A stretch of 64,000 nt of DNA, taken from positions 1 to 64,000 of the forward strand of contig NZ_SOGQ01000019.1 in NCBI RefSeq assembly GCF_004403465.1, in the 5' to 3' direction. Shown piece after piece: positions 48,919 through 58,847 of the stretch. The notes under the pieces were generated by a model. It was not told where the DNA came from. It saw only the letters and a program-made list of their open reading frames with translations, and ran no database searches. The stretch is from Cryobacterium sinapicolor (GTDB lineage: Bacteria > Actinomycetota > Actinomycetes > Actinomycetales > Microbacteriaceae). Positions within the stretch are counted from its first letter, which is position 1. Each line of letters opens with the position of its first letter. Position numbers and translations under genes: made by a program.

Positions 48919-50199
48919 ATGTCATTCACCGCACCCATCAACCTGCCCGCGCGGGACGCGCCGGATGCGCCGGAAAGCCCCTTGGCCGCCGCCCGACCCT
49001 TCCCGTGGGTGGGTCTGCTCGCTCTGGCCGCCGCAGTCTTCCTCTCCGTCACGTCCGAGATGCTGCCCACGGGCCTGCTGCCCGACATGAGCCGGACGCT
49101 CGGCGTGACCGAGGGGCAAGTCGGCCTGCTCGTATCCTGGTTCGCGTTCACCGTGGTGCTCACGAGCACCTCGCTCGCCCACCTCACCCGTCGCCTCCCG
49201 CGGCACGGCCTGATCGTGTTCGTTCTCGTGGTGCTCGCGATCAGCAATGTGCTCACCGCCATCGCGCCCAACTACGCCTTCATGGTGGGCGGGCGCATCA
49301 TCGGCGGCATGGCCCACGGTCTGTTCTGGGCCGTCGTCGGCGCCTACACGGCGCATCTCGTTCCGCGGGAGCAGATCGGCCGCGCTGTGGCCATCACCGT
49401 CTCTGGCGGAACGCTCGCCTTCGTGTTCGGGGTCCCCATCGCCACGGCAGCCGGGCATCTGCTCGGCTGGCGACTGTCGTTCCTGGCCCTCGCCGCGCTC
49501 ATGATGGTCGGCGCGATCGTCGTCTGGCGCTTCCTGCCGCCGGTGTCGCACTACGGCGCCCGCGCGACGGATGCCGCGGCAGCCACCCCGGGGAGGGCCG
49601 ACGGCGCCGCCGTGGTCCCGCCGCGCCGCGACCCGACCATGCGCGCCGTGATCCTGCTCTCCACGATCACCGGCCTGACCATGGTCGGGCACTACACGTT
49701 CTACACCTACATCGCACCGTTCCTGATCGACGAGATGGGTGTGGACTCCGCCGCGGTCGCCCCACTCCTGTTCGCCTACGGCATTGCCGGCGCGGTCGGC
49801 CTGGTGCTCTCCGGAACGGTCTTCGGTCCCCGGCCGCAGCTCGGACTGGTGATCGGCATCGCAGTGTCGGCGCTGAGCGTGACCGTGCTGGCCCTCTTCG
49901 CGGCGACACTGCCGGTGGCCGTGACCGCCTTCGTGCTCTGGGGTCTGGCCTTCGGCATGCTGCCGCCGCTGCTGCAGACGCGGCTGCTGCGCACCGCCTC
50001 ACTCCGCATCCGTGACACCGCCAGCGCCATCTACACGACCGCGTTCAACGCCGGGATCGGCGGCGGCGCCCTCCTCGGCGCCGCGCTGCTCAGCTCGGCG
50101 GGAATGCAGGCCGTGCCACTGGCCTACGTCGGGATCCTGATGCTCGCCTTCGTGCTCGTGATCGTCAGCGACGTGGTCGTGCGCCGCCGGGCGGCCTGA
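48919..50199 (+). CDS. MFS exporter of the arabinose/sugar-efflux (DHA1) type
   Basis: A 426-residue 12-helix transporter. The first helix contains the family segment LSVTSEMLPTGLLPDMS, helix 2-3 loop HLTRRLPRHG, helix 4 GGRIIGGMAHGLFWAVVGAYTAHLVPREQIGRA, positions about 118-150, typical of the YdhP/AraJ branch. The Shine-Dalgarno site is weak and an in-frame ATG 42 bases upstream (48877) is possible; 48919 is chosen because similarity begins soon after it. Substrate unknown. It is divergent from purU and converges on the GreA-type gene. Confidence 0.85.
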   Translation: MSFTAPINLPARDAPDAPESPLAAARPFPWVGLLALAAAVFLSVTSEMLPTGLLPDMSRTLGVTEGQVGLLVSWFAFTVVLTSTSLAHLTRRLPRHGLIVFVLVVLAISNVLTAIAPNYAFMVGGRIIGGMAHGLFWAVVGAYTAHLVPREQIGRAVAITVSGGTLAFVFGVPIATAAGHLLGWRLSFLALAALMMVGAIVVWRFLPPVSHYGARATDAAAATPGRADGAAVVPPRRDPTMRAVILLSTITGLTMVGHYTFYTYIAPFLIDEMGVDSAAVAPLLFAYGIAGAVGLVLSGTVFGPRPQLGLVIGIAVSALSVTVLALFAATLPVAVTAFVLWGLAFGMLPPLLQTRLLRTASLRIRDTASAIYTTAFNAGIGGGALLGAALLSSAGMQAVPLAYVGILMLAFVLVIVSDVVVRRRAA

Positions 50200-50235
50200 C
50201 TCAGCGCTTCCGACGCGGCCGACACGACGGAAAAA

Positions 50236-50261
50236 AGGGGTGCGGACGCATCCGCACCCCT
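50236..50261 (-). terminator. Terminator of the GreA-type gene
   Basis: AGGGGTGCGGA pairs with TCCGCACCCCT around CGCA. On the minus strand the stem is followed by six T residues (AAAAAA at 50231-50236 on the plus strand). Confidence 0.93.
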
Positions 50262-50274
50262 CAATCTCGTCGGT

Positions 50275-50694
50275 TCAACGACCGCCGGTGTACGGGACTG
50301 CTGCGAGGATCTCGATCTCGATGCGGGCGTTCGTCGGCGTCGTGTACGCGACGGTGTCGCCGACGTATGATCCGAGGATGGCCTGGCCGATCGGCGAGGA
50401 GGGGGAGTACACCTCGACTTCCACCTCAGGGTCGAGGGAGACGAGTTCACGCTCGCCGAGCAGGAACACGGTCGCCCGGGTGTCACCGGAGAGCATCGCT
50501 GTGATCCGCATCCCGGGCTCGACCAGGCCGTCGTCCGGTTTGATCGAGGCCTCGGCCTGGCTGAGGGTCTTGCGCAGCTCCCGGATCCGCTCCTTCGTGG
50601 CCGCGTCCGGGCTGGGCTGACTGGCCAGCACGGCGAGTTCCTCGATCAGGAGAGCGAGCGAGCTGGGTGGCATCCACACCGATTCGGTGGTCAT
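50275..50694 (-). CDS. GreA/GreB-type transcription factor, short form
   Basis: A 139-residue protein containing the GreA/GreB C-terminal FKBP-like domain (about 65-137: DGLVEPGMRITAMLSGDTRATVFLLGE, then YSPSSPIGQAILGSYVGDTVAY) and a shortened N-terminal helical segment of about 60 residues with a Lys/Arg-rich ERIRELRKTL. True GreA (about 158-165 residues) has a longer coiled coil that reaches into the polymerase channel, so this may be a Gfh- or Rnk-like regulator instead of a cleavage factor. ATG 50694 is preferred over an upstream alternative because CGGAGAAC precedes it. Followed by a clear terminator. Confidence 0.82.
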   Translation of the reverse strand: MTTESVWMPPSSLALLIEELAVLASQPSPDAATKERIRELRKTLSQAEASIKPDDGLVEPGMRITAMLSGDTRATVFLLGERELVSLDPEVEVEVYSPSSPIGQAILGSYVGDTVAYTTPTNARIEIEILAAVPYTGGR

Positions 50695-50799
50695 AGTGTT
50701 CTCCGTTAATCGCGAGACAATCTGCCGCGCAGTGATCAATCGGCCATGTTAGCCGCCCGGGCTCCCCGCACGGGGAAACGGCGATCGGTGGCGTGGCGG

Positions 50800-52395
50800 C
50801 TACTCCGTGCGGTCGGTGTCCGTGTGGTCGGACTCGCGCAGCTGGTCCGACAGTGGGCGGCTGGGCAGGATCGGCACCAGGCCGGTGAACCCCTCGCGGG
50901 CGGCGGCGATCTCGAGGATGCGGCCGCGGCAGGCGTACCAGCCCACGATCAGCAGCGGGATGATGATCACGAGCGAGCTGATCGTGAGCGTGCCCACCGG
51001 CCAGTCGAATGCCATCAGCACGAGCACGGCGACCAGGAAGGCCAGGCTGGCGTAGCCCGTGTACGGAGCCCCGAACATCCGGAACGCGGGACGCTGCAGG
51101 ATGCCGAGCTTCGACCAGGCGTGCAGGCGCAGCTGGCAGAGCACGATCATGCCCCAGGCGCTGATGATGCCGATGGCGGCCATGTTCAGCACGATCTCGA
51201 AGGCCTTGTCGGGCACGACGGCGTTCAGGCCGACGCCGAGCAGGGTGACCACGCCGGTGAGCAGGATGCCGCCGAACGGCACACCCGTGCGGCTCACCTT
51301 GCCGGCGAAGCGCGGCGCCGACCCTGCCAGCGCCATCGACCGCAGGATGCGCCCGGTCGAGTAGAGCCCCGCGTTGAGCGAGGACAGGGCCGCCGTGAGC
51401 ACGACCAGGTTCATGATCACGTCGACGCCGCCGACGCCGATGGTTCCGAAGAACGTCACGAACGGGCTCTCGCCGGCCTTGTACGCGGTGTACGGCAGCA
51501 GCAGCGAGAGTAGAAGGATCGAGCCGACGTAGAAGACGGCGATGCGAATGATGACGGTGTTGATCGCCTTCGGCATCACCTTCTCCGGATTCTCGGTCTC
51601 CCCGGCGGTCGTGCCGACCAGTTCGATCGAGGCGTAGGCGAAGACGACGCCCTGCACCACGAGAACGGATGCGATCAGGCCGTTCGGCAGCCAGCCCCCG
51701 TTGTCCCCGATCAGGCTGAATCCCGCTTCCTGGCCGGGGATCGGAGTGCCGAAGATGACCATCCAGGTGCCGACCAGCAGGAAGGCCACGATGGCGAGGA
51801 CCTTGATCAGGGCGAACCAGAATTCGAGTTCGCCGAACACGCTCACTGACAGCAGGTTCAGGGAAAGGACGACGGCAAGGGCAGCGAAGGCGTACAGCCA
51901 CTGCGGCACGTCGCCGAATGGGGCCCAGTACTTGGCGAAGAATTTCATGTAGATCGCCACGGCCGTGACGTCGACGATCGCGGTCATCACCCAGTTCAGC
52001 CAGTAGAGCCAGCCCGTGACGAACGCCGTTTTCTCGCCGAAGAACTCGCGGGCGTAGGAGACGAACGAGCCCGACGACGGGCGGTGCAGCACGAGCTCCC
52101 CGAGGGCGCGCAGGATCAGGAACGCGAAGAAACCGCAGATCGCATAGACGAAGACCAGGGAGGGCCCGGCCGTGGCCAGGCGTCCGCCGGCCCCGAGGAA
52201 CAGGCCGGTGCCGATGGCCCCGCCGATGGCGATCATCTGCACCTGGCGGGCCTTGAGTCCCTTGTGCAGCCCCTCGTCCTCGTGAACGCTCAGGGCATCC
52301 GAGATGTGCTCGAACGGCGTCTCCACGCCACGACCGTGGTACTCGGAGTGGTCAAGTTTCTGGGGGAGTTGAGGCCCCCGGTTTGCACGCGTCAT
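50800..52395 (-). CDS. Amino acid permease of the AAT family (AnsP-like)
   Basis: A 531-residue APC-superfamily permease with 12 helices. The N-terminal signature is [21 protein letters not shown], spanning helix 1, and [28 protein letters not shown], residues about 253-280, marks the AAT subfamily that includes L-asparagine (AnsP), GABA and aromatic permeases. The closest match by eye is AnsP, so asparagine is likely but not proven. There is a long hydrophilic N-terminus of about 45 residues. The gene is divergent from the mrp operon. Confidence 0.85.
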   Translation of the reverse strand: MTRANRGPQLPQKLDHSEYHGRGVETPFEHISDALSVHEDEGLHKGLKARQVQMIAIGGAIGTGLFLGAGGRLATAGPSLVFVYAICGFFAFLILRALGELVLHRPSSGSFVSYAREFFGEKTAFVTGWLYWLNWVMTAIVDVTAVAIYMKFFAKYWAPFGDVPQWLYAFAALAVVLSLNLLSVSVFGELEFWFALIKVLAIVAFLLVGTWMVIFGTPIPGQEAGFSLIGDNGGWLPNGLIASVLVVQGVVFAYASIELVGTTAGETENPEKVMPKAINTVIIRIAVFYVGSILLLSLLLPYTAYKAGESPFVTFFGTIGVGGVDVIMNLVVLTAALSSLNAGLYSTGRILRSMALAGSAPRFAGKVSRTGVPFGGILLTGVVTLLGVGLNAVVPDKAFEIVLNMAAIGIISAWGMIVLCQLRLHAWSKLGILQRPAFRMFGAPYTGYASLAFLVAVLVLMAFDWPVGTLTISSLVIIIPLLIVGWYACRGRILEIAAAREGFTGLVPILPSRPLSDQLRESDHTDTDRTE

Positions 52396-52513
52396 GGGGC
52401 TCTTCCGATTATCGGGTTTTGGCCAACCCTAGCGGCCCTCGGACGGGGCCGACGTCCACGGCCTCCGGTAGACTCGCCCTGACACTCTGACTTCGAGAAA
52501 GCCGGGAGGCCTC

Positions 52514-55429
52514 ATGGCGACAATCCTCCTGGCTTTCGCCGCCCTTTCCGCGCTCACGCCGCTGCTGACCCGGTGGCTCTCCATCCGCGTCTTCTACGTC
52601 GTCGCACTGCTCCCCGCGGCCGCCTTCGGCTTCACGCTCACCCAGACCCGGGCCGTGTCGGCAGGTGAAGCGATCACCGAAAGCATCCCGTGGATCCCCG
52701 CGCTGGGCATCTCGCTCTCGTTTCGCGTCGACACCCTTGCCTGGTTGCTCGCCCTGGTCGTGACGGGGGTCGGCGCCCTCGTGCTGGTCTATTGCGTCCG
52801 CTACTTCAGCGCCGACGAACCCGCGCTGGGCCGGTTCGCGGCCAGCCTGCTGGCGTTCGCCGGGGCAATGTACGGCCTGGTGACATCCGACGACATCGTT
52901 GTCATGTTCATCTTCTGGGAGATCACGAGCGTGCTCTCCTACATTCTGATCGGGCACTACACCTTCAAGCGGGCGAGCCGCGGCGCCGCCCTGCAGGCGT
53001 TGCTGGTGACCACCTTCGGCGGCTTGATCATGCTGGTCGGGGTCGTCATCCTCACCGTGGAGGCCGGCACCACGTCGCTGGCCGTGATCGTCGCCGACCC
53101 TGTCACCGGCCCGGCCACCACCTGGGCGGTGCTGCTCATCCTGGTCGGCGCGCTGTCGAAGTCCGCGCTCGTGCCCTTCCACTTCTGGCTCCCGGCCGCG
53201 ATGGCGGCGCCGACCCCGGTCAGCGCCTACCTGCACGCGGCGGCGATGGTCAAGGCCGGCCTCTACCTGGTCGCCCGTCTCGCACCGGGCTATGCCGACA
53301 CTCCGGGCTGGATGCCGGTGCTCGTCACCCTCGGCGTCGGCACCATGCTGGTCGGTGCGTGGCGTTCGCTGCGCCAGTACGACCTCAAGCTGGTGCTGGC
53401 CTACGGCACGGTCAGCCAGCTCGGGTTCCTGATGGTCGTCGTCGGCTTCGGCACCCGGGACGCGGCGCTCGCCGGGGTCGCGCTGCTCCTCGCGCACGCC
53501 CTCTACAAGTCGGCGCTGTTCCTGACCGTGGGCATCATCGACCACCGCGCCGGCACCCGCGACTGGCGGCAGCTCTCCGGCGTGGGGCGCAACGCGCCCG
53601 TGCTGGCCGCGATCGCCCTGGTGTCGGTCGCCTCCATGGCGGGCATCCCGCCGCTGCTCGGCTTCGTCGCGAAGGAAGCCGTGTTCACGGCGTTCCTGGA
53701 AGCCGCTCTGGCCGGTGACGGATGGGGCTGGGTCGCTCTGATCGGCACCGTGCTCGGCTCGGTGCTGACGGTCGCCTACAGCGCCCGCTTCCTCTGGGGT
53801 GCCTTCGGAACCCGGGTGACCCTCGCGGACACCGCGCTGCACCCCGCCCGCTGGGACTTCCAGCTGGCGCCGGGGCTGCTGGCCGTGGCCACCGTCCTGC
53901 TCGGCCCACTCGTCTTCCTGCTCGACCCCGTGCTCGCCTCCTATGCCGACACCGTGCCCGGCGTCGGCGACTACCACCTCGCGCTCTGGCACGGCTTCGA
54001 ACCGGCGCTCGCCGTGAGCGCCGCGGTGGTCGTTCTCGGCCTCGCACTGTTCTGGAAGCGGCGAGGGGTGGCCCGGTTGCAGGGCATCGTGCCGGCCTAC
54101 GTCGACGCCGGGCAGGGCTACGGCTACACCGTGCGCAGCATCGACCGGGCCGCGGCGCGCATCACCCATTTCGCCCAGATCGGCGGACTGCCGCAGTACC
54201 TGTCCACCATCCTCATCGTCTTCGTGCTGGCGCTCGGGTTCGCGGCCTTCGTGAACCGCAGCTGGCCGGACCAGGTCGTGCTCTGGGACTACCCCGGCCA
54301 GGTGGCGATCGCCCTCACCATGGGCATCGCCGCGGTGATGGCCGCGCGCGTCGGCGAGCGGATCACCGCCGTGCTGCTGGCCGGAGTCACCGGCTACGGC
54401 CTGGTCGCTCTGTTCGCGTTCCACGGCGCCCCCGATCTGGCCCTGACCCAGGCGCTCGTGGAAACCATCACCATCGTCGTCTTCGTGCTGGTGCTGCGTC
54501 GGCTGCCCCAGAAGATCGCCCAGCGCAACCGGCCCGTTCACCCGCGGCGGCGCGCGGTGATCGGCGTGCTGGTGGGCGCCGTGATGGGCACCATCGGTGT
54601 GATCGCGCTCGGCGCCCGGCAGGCCCCGAGCATCGCCGCGGAGCTGCCGCGACTCGCGGTCGAGGAGGGGCACGGACGCAACATCGTGAATGTGATGCTC
54701 GTGGACATCCGTGCCTGGGACACGATGGGCGAGATCTCCGTGCTGATCGTGGTGGCCACCGGCGTCGCCAGCCTGCTGTTCGTCTCGGGCCGCAACACGG
54801 TCGTGCCGCGGCTGCGCGAATCGCGGAAGCTCCGATCTCTGCCGCACCGGCGCACGGTGGTCGCCGACCCGGCCGCGCCCTCCGAGGGGCATGCCGTCAC
54901 CCGCCAGTCCTGGCTCCTGGCCGGTCGCACGGTCGCCGAGAAGGACCGCTCGATCATGGTCGAGGTGCTGGTTCGCCTGCTCTTCCACCCGGCCATGATC
55001 GTCTCGGTCTACCTGCTCATCGCCGGGCACAACGCGCCCGGCGGCGGTTTCGCCGGCGGACTGATCGCCGGCCTGGCCCTCGTCTCCCGCTACCTCGCGG
55101 GAGGCCGCTACGAACTGGGCGAGGCGGTGCCCGTCCACCCCGGCAAGATCCTCGGGCTCGGCATCGTGCTGGCCGTCGGGATGGCCGTGGTCTCCCTCTT
55201 CTTCAGCGGCATCCCGTTGGAATCCGCCTACTTCGAAACCACGGTGGCCGTGCTCGGTCCCCTGTCCTTCGGCACCTCGACGATCTTCGACGTCGGCGTG
55301 TACCTGGTCGTGGTCGGTCTGGTGCTGGACATCCTGCGCAGCCTCGGTAGCGAGGTCGACCGCCAGCAGGAAGCCGGCGAGACCGAGCCCCGCTCGCAGT
55401 CGCAGCAGGGTGCGGAGGCCTCGGCATGA
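52514..55429 (+). CDS. mnhA: Na+/H+ antiporter Mrp subunit A fused to subunit B
   Basis: Large subunit of the multi-subunit Mrp/Mnh cation:proton antiporter, 971 residues. Residues 1 to about 790 form MrpA, with the NuoL/ND5-like core (LYKSALFLTVGIIDHRAGTRDW, FHFWLPAAMAAPTPVSAYLHA). The last 150 or so residues (from about 815, VEVLVRLLFHPAMIVSVYLLIAGHNAPGGGFAGGLIAG) are MrpB, which is separate in Bacillus. The A-B fusion is known in actinobacteria and some other groups. GGGAGG precedes the ATG; TAGACT near 52468 may be the -10 box. It starts a six-gene operon in which each gene overlaps the next by four bases or less. Confidence 0.93.
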   Translation: MATILLAFAALSALTPLLTRWLSIRVFYVVALLPAAAFGFTLTQTRAVSAGEAITESIPWIPALGISLSFRVDTLAWLLALVVTGVGALVLVYCVRYFSADEPALGRFAASLLAFAGAMYGLVTSDDIVVMFIFWEITSVLSYILIGHYTFKRASRGAALQALLVTTFGGLIMLVGVVILTVEAGTTSLAVIVADPVTGPATTWAVLLILVGALSKSALVPFHFWLPAAMAAPTPVSAYLHAAAMVKAGLYLVARLAPGYADTPGWMPVLVTLGVGTMLVGAWRSLRQYDLKLVLAYGTVSQLGFLMVVVGFGTRDAALAGVALLLAHALYKSALFLTVGIIDHRAGTRDWRQLSGVGRNAPVLAAIALVSVASMAGIPPLLGFVAKEAVFTAFLEAALAGDGWGWVALIGTVLGSVLTVAYSARFLWGAFGTRVTLADTALHPARWDFQLAPGLLAVATVLLGPLVFLLDPVLASYADTVPGVGDYHLALWHGFEPALAVSAAVVVLGLALFWKRRGVARLQGIVPAYVDAGQGYGYTVRSIDRAAARITHFAQIGGLPQYLSTILIVFVLALGFAAFVNRSWPDQVVLWDYPGQVAIALTMGIAAVMAARVGERITAVLLAGVTGYGLVALFAFHGAPDLALTQALVETITIVVFVLVLRRLPQKIAQRNRPVHPRRRAVIGVLVGAVMGTIGVIALGARQAPSIAAELPRLAVEEGHGRNIVNVMLVDIRAWDTMGEISVLIVVATGVASLLFVSGRNTVVPRLRESRKLRSLPHRRTVVADPAAPSEGHAVTRQSWLLAGRTVAEKDRSIMVEVLVRLLFHPAMIVSVYLLIAGHNAPGGGFAGGLIAGLALVSRYLAGGRYELGEAVPVHPGKILGLGIVLAVGMAVVSLFFSGIPLESAYFETTVAVLGPLSFGTSTIFDVGVYLVVVGLVLDILRSLGSEVDRQQEAGETEPRSQSQQGAEASA

Positions 55430-55944
55430 GCGTCTCCCTCACCCTCGTGATCGTGATGGCGGTCATGTACGCCGCCGGGGTCTACGTGATGCTGGAGCGC
55501 AGCCTCACCCGGGTGCTGATCGGATTCCTGCTGGTGGGCAACGCGACGAACCTGTTGATCTTCATCATGAGCGGCCGCCCGGGCAACTCGCCCATCGTCA
55601 CCGGAACGGCCGCCGACGCCGCGATGGCCGACCCGGTGCCGCAGGTGCTCATGCTCACCGCCATCGTGATCAACTTCGGTATCACGGCGCTGATCCTCGC
55701 GCTCATCTACCGGTCCTGGTGGCTGGCGCGTCTGGGTGACGAAGGCGACACGCTCACGGATGAGCACGCGGCCGAGACCTTCGCAAGCACCGAGGAGTCC
55801 TTCCGCTCGGTGACCGAAGATGAGGCGGCCAGCCAGGAAGACCTCGACGCCAGCGAGCGCGGGACCGAGCACGAGCACCAGCACGGGCACACGGGCGAGC
55901 GCGGCGACCCGGCCAACGCGCCGGGCGAGGGGATGAACCGATGA
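55426..55944 (+). CDS. mnhC: Na+/H+ antiporter Mrp subunit C
   Basis: A NuoK-like subunit of 172 residues with three helices in the first 110 residues (VYVMLERSLTRVLIGFLLVGNATNLLI, positions about 19-45, and DPVPQVLMLTAIVINFGITA). The C-terminal 60 residues are hydrophilic and rich in Glu, Asp and His, an extension longer than in Bacillus MrpC. ATGA overlap with mnhA and with mnhD. Confidence 0.92.
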   Translation: MSVSLTLVIVMAVMYAAGVYVMLERSLTRVLIGFLLVGNATNLLIFIMSGRPGNSPIVTGTAADAAMADPVPQVLMLTAIVINFGITALILALIYRSWWLARLGDEGDTLTDEHAAETFASTEESFRSVTEDEAASQEDLDASERGTEHEHQHGHTGERGDPANAPGEGMNR

Positions 55945-57512
55945 ACCTTCCGGCGAACATTCTCGTGCCCCTCGTCGTCACGATCCCGCTTCTGGGCAGC
56001 GCGCTGACCCTGGCCTTCGGCCGGCGCCGACCCCAGCAGATCGCGGTGAGTGTCTTCGCCCTGACGATGGTGGCCGTCATCGGCGCCGTGCTCCTGATCC
56101 AGGTCGATCAGGGCGGCACGGCCGTCGTTCATGTGGGCGGCTGGGACGCCCCGTGGGGCATCGTGCTCGTCGTCGACCGTCTGTCCGCGATCATGCTCCT
56201 GGTCTCGGCGCTGATGCTGCTCGGCGTGCTCCTGTTCGCCGTGGGGCAGGGCATCGTCGACGGCGACCGGGAAACCCCCGTCTCGATCTTCCACCCCACT
56301 TACCTTGTGCTGGCGGCCGGGTTGTTCAACGCGTTCATCGCCGGGGACCTGTTCAACCTCTACGTCGGGTTCGAGATGCTGCTCTCGGCGAGTTACGTGC
56401 TGCTGACGCTCGGCGGCACGGGTGCGCGCATCCGGGTCGGTGTCACCTACATCGTGGTGAGCCTGGTCTCCTCCATTCTGTTCCTCAGTGCGATCGCCCT
56501 GATCTATGGCGCCACGGGCACCGTGACCATGGCGCTGATCGCCGACCGGGTGGCGGACCTCCCGCCCGACGTGCAGCTGATCCTCAACTTGCTGCTCCTG
56601 CTCGCCTTCTGCGTGAAGGCCGCGGTCTTCCCGCTGTCGTTCTGGTTGCCCGACTCGTATCCCACCGCTCCGGCCCCGGTCACGGCGGTGTTCGCGGGTC
56701 TGCTCACGAAGGTCGGCATCTACGCGATCATCCGCACGCAGACCCTGCTCTTCCCCGACAGCGTGCTGTCGGTGCCGTTGATGGTGGTGGCCTTCCTGAC
56801 CATGATCGTGGGCATCCTCGGGGCGCTCGCGCAGGCGGACATCAAGAGACTGCTGTCGTTCACTCTGGTGAGCCACATCGGCTACATGATCTTCGGCATC
56901 GCGATGGGCACGCCCCTGGCGATCGCGGCCACCATCTTCTACGTCGTGCACCACATCACGGTTCAGACGACCCTCTTCCTCTGCGCGGGGCTGATCGAGC
57001 GGGTGGGCGGCACCACCTCGCTGGCACGGTTGGGCGGGCTGCTGAAAGCGGCGCCGTTCGTGGCCTTCCTGTTCTTCGTGGGGGCGCTCAACCTCGGCGG
57101 CATCCCGCCGTTCTCCGGTTTCCTCGGCAAGATCGCCCTCTTCCAGGCCGGCGCGGACATCGCCGAACCGGTGACGTACATCCTGATGGGCGCCGGAGCC
57201 GCCACCTCGCTGCTCACGCTCTACGCCCTGGCCCGGGTTTGGAACATCGCGTTCTGGCGCGGGGCAGGCGAGGTCGAGGACTACGAGTCGCCGATGCTCG
57301 ATGCGCTCCTCGAGGATCCCGACGACGAGGGCGCGGTCACGACCCGCACCATCTCGCCGCTGATGACCGCTGCGACGACTGCGCTGCTGCTGCTGACCGT
57401 CTCGCTCACCGTGTTCGCCGGGCCGGTTTTCGCACTCACCACCCGCGCGGCCGCCGACATCGAGACCCCCGCCACCTACATCGACGCCGTCTTCCCGAAC
57501 GGCACGCCATGA
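55941..57512 (+). CDS. mnhD: Na+/H+ antiporter Mrp subunit D
   Basis: A NuoN/NuoM-like proton-pumping subunit of 523 residues with about 14 helices. Conserved positions: FAGDLFNLYVGFEMLLSASY region (about 133-155) with Glu, KAAVFPLSFWLPDSYPTAP with the Lys in the channel, and HITVQTTLFLCAGLI. Residues 430-465 form a charged loop. It overlaps mnhC and mnhE by four bases. Confidence 0.94.
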   Translation: MNLPANILVPLVVTIPLLGSALTLAFGRRRPQQIAVSVFALTMVAVIGAVLLIQVDQGGTAVVHVGGWDAPWGIVLVVDRLSAIMLLVSALMLLGVLLFAVGQGIVDGDRETPVSIFHPTYLVLAAGLFNAFIAGDLFNLYVGFEMLLSASYVLLTLGGTGARIRVGVTYIVVSLVSSILFLSAIALIYGATGTVTMALIADRVADLPPDVQLILNLLLLLAFCVKAAVFPLSFWLPDSYPTAPAPVTAVFAGLLTKVGIYAIIRTQTLLFPDSVLSVPLMVVAFLTMIVGILGALAQADIKRLLSFTLVSHIGYMIFGIAMGTPLAIAATIFYVVHHITVQTTLFLCAGLIERVGGTTSLARLGGLLKAAPFVAFLFFVGALNLGGIPPFSGFLGKIALFQAGADIAEPVTYILMGAGAATSLLTLYALARVWNIAFWRGAGEVEDYESPMLDALLEDPDDEGAVTTRTISPLMTAATTALLLLTVSLTVFAGPVFALTTRAAADIETPATYIDAVFPNGTP

Positions 57513-58135
57513 GCACCCCGAAGCAGCGCCTCGCCACGTTCGCGAATCAGGTGCCTCTCTTCCTCGGGCTCGTGCTGCTGTGGATGCTGCTCTGGGGTTC
57601 CTTCTCCTGGCTCAACCTGCTCACCGGAATGTTGCTGGCCGCCATCGTCTCTGTGGGCTTCTACCTGCCCGCGGTGGAACTGGGTCTGCGCCTGAACCTC
57701 TGGTACACGCTCACCTTCCTGGTCCGGCTCGGCTTCGACATCGTACGTGGTTCGCTGCAGGTGGCCGTCCTCGCGCTCTCCCCGCGCTACACGCCCAGCA
57801 ACGCCATCGTCGCCGTGCACCTGCGCACCCGCAGCGATTTCATCCTGACGCTGACCGGGGTGTCGACGTCGATCGTCCCGGGCGCGATCGTGGTCGATGT
57901 GGACCGGGTGCGGTCGACCCTGTACCTGCACGTGCTCAACGTGCATCGGCCGGACCAGGTGGAACGGTTCCGGAACGGCGTCCTGGACGAGGAACGCCGG
58001 ATCGTGATGGCCCTTGGGTCCCGGGAAGACGTGGAACGCCTCCGCCGGGTCCGCGGCGAGGACAGGAGCGTGCAAGACCAACGCGCACGCGACCAGCATG
58101 CGCACGAGAAACGAAAGCGGGGAGGAACCGCCTGA
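57509..58135 (+). CDS. mnhE: Na+/H+ antiporter Mrp subunit E
   Basis: A 208-residue subunit starting at the ATG overlapping mnhD. Two to three helices fill about 15-60 and 70-90. The conserved cytoplasmic part has VHLRTRSDFILTLTGVSTS and GAIVVDVDRVRSTLYLHVLNV. The C-terminus is strongly charged (Arg, Asp, Glu, Lys), longer than in the Bacillus protein. A reading frame extending upstream inside mnhD is not the gene. Confidence 0.92.
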   Translation: MSTPKQRLATFANQVPLFLGLVLLWMLLWGSFSWLNLLTGMLLAAIVSVGFYLPAVELGLRLNLWYTLTFLVRLGFDIVRGSLQVAVLALSPRYTPSNAIVAVHLRTRSDFILTLTGVSTSIVPGAIVVDVDRVRSTLYLHVLNVHRPDQVERFRNGVLDEERRIVMALGSREDVERLRRVRGEDRSVQDQRARDQHAHEKRKRGGTA

Positions 58136-58398
58136 TGCTCATCGTCGCCGTTATTGCCGGGGTGCTGTTCGGGGCCGGCGCCCTGTGCGCCCTCTATCGA
58201 ATCGTGCGCGGCCCGACCGTGCTGGACCGGGTCATCGCCTCGGATGTCCTGGTCGCGACCGTGATCTGCGCGATGGGCGCTGAGATGGCGTTCAACCGGC
58301 ACACGGACACGCTGCCGGTGCTGCTCGTTCTCGCCCTCTTCGCGGTGCTCGGGTCGCTCAGCGTCGCACGCTTCCTTCCCGTGGAGGACAGCGAATGA
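58135..58398 (+). CDS. mnhF: Na+/H+ antiporter Mrp subunit F
   Basis: An 87-residue hydrophobic protein with three helices. It contains IVRGPTVLDRVIASDVL, the MrpF hallmark, and a short Glu-rich end. ATG shares its A with the mnhE stop TGA. A GGGGAGG site lies just upstream. Confidence 0.92.
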   Translation: MLIVAVIAGVLFGAGALCALYRIVRGPTVLDRVIASDVLVATVICAMGAEMAFNRHTDTLPVLLVLALFAVLGSLSVARFLPVEDSE

Positions 58399-58733
58399 GC
58401 GACGAACTGCAAGACGTGATCTCGGCGGTTCTGGTGCTCGCCGGGGCCGTGATGTGCCTCGCGGCCGGGATCGGCGTCATCCGTTTCCCCGACGTGTTGT
58501 CGCGGCTGCACGCCGCTACCAAGCCGCAGATCTTCGGGCTGATGGCAATCACGGCCGATGTGGCCCTGAACAACTTCACCGTGGGCACCGTCACCCTCGT
58601 CATTGCGATCGTCGTGTTCCAGGCGTTGACAGCCCCGGTGGCCGCGCACATGGTGGGCCGGGCCGCCTATGACACGCACCATGTGCGCGTCGACGTGCTC
58701 ATAATCGATGAGCTGGGCACCCGGCCCGACTGA
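58395..58733 (+). CDS. mnhG: Na+/H+ antiporter Mrp subunit G
   Basis: The final antiporter subunit, 112 residues, with three helices and the family segment GVIRFPDVLSRLHAATKPQIFG. ATGA overlap with mnhF. The TGA stop is directly followed by the -10 box TAAGAT for glyA, so that promoter starts within the end of the operon. Confidence 0.92.
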   Translation: MSDELQDVISAVLVLAGAVMCLAAGIGVIRFPDVLSRLHAATKPQIFGLMAITADVALNNFTVGTVTLVIAIVVFQALTAPVAAHMVGRAAYDTHHVRVDVLIIDELGTRPD

Positions 58734-58739
58734 TAAGAT
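58734..58739 (+). promoter_or_regulatory. -10 box of glyA
   Basis: TAAGAT lies immediately after the mnhG stop and about eight bases before the start of the riboswitch aptamer at 58747. Confidence 0.65.
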
Positions 58740-58746
58740 CGAGCCT

Positions 58747-58847
58747 GTCGCGACTGGCGTAGCACGAAAGATGGGTCACCATCGGGGAGCGACTGACACG
58801 GTTAGTGACCGCACGCCTGGGCCACGACGATTGATCATCACGTCGTA
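58747..58847 (+). promoter_or_regulatory. ZTP (pfl) riboswitch upstream of glyA
   Basis: GTCGCGACTGGCG at the 5' side and GGGGAGCGAC (58784-58793) close the first stem (GTCGC/GCGAC), with the conserved CUGGCG and GGGGAG elements in the junction. The 3' pseudoknot domain GCACGCCTGGGCC (58811-58823) holds the conserved CGCCUGGGC. These match the consensus of the ZTP-sensing pfl motif. A following hairpin, ACGACG to CGTCGT (58824-58846), could be the expression platform in front of the glyA ribosome site (GAGGAG at 58860-58865). ZTP/ZMP accumulates when 10-formyl-THF is short, and binding would raise glyA expression. Confidence 0.85.
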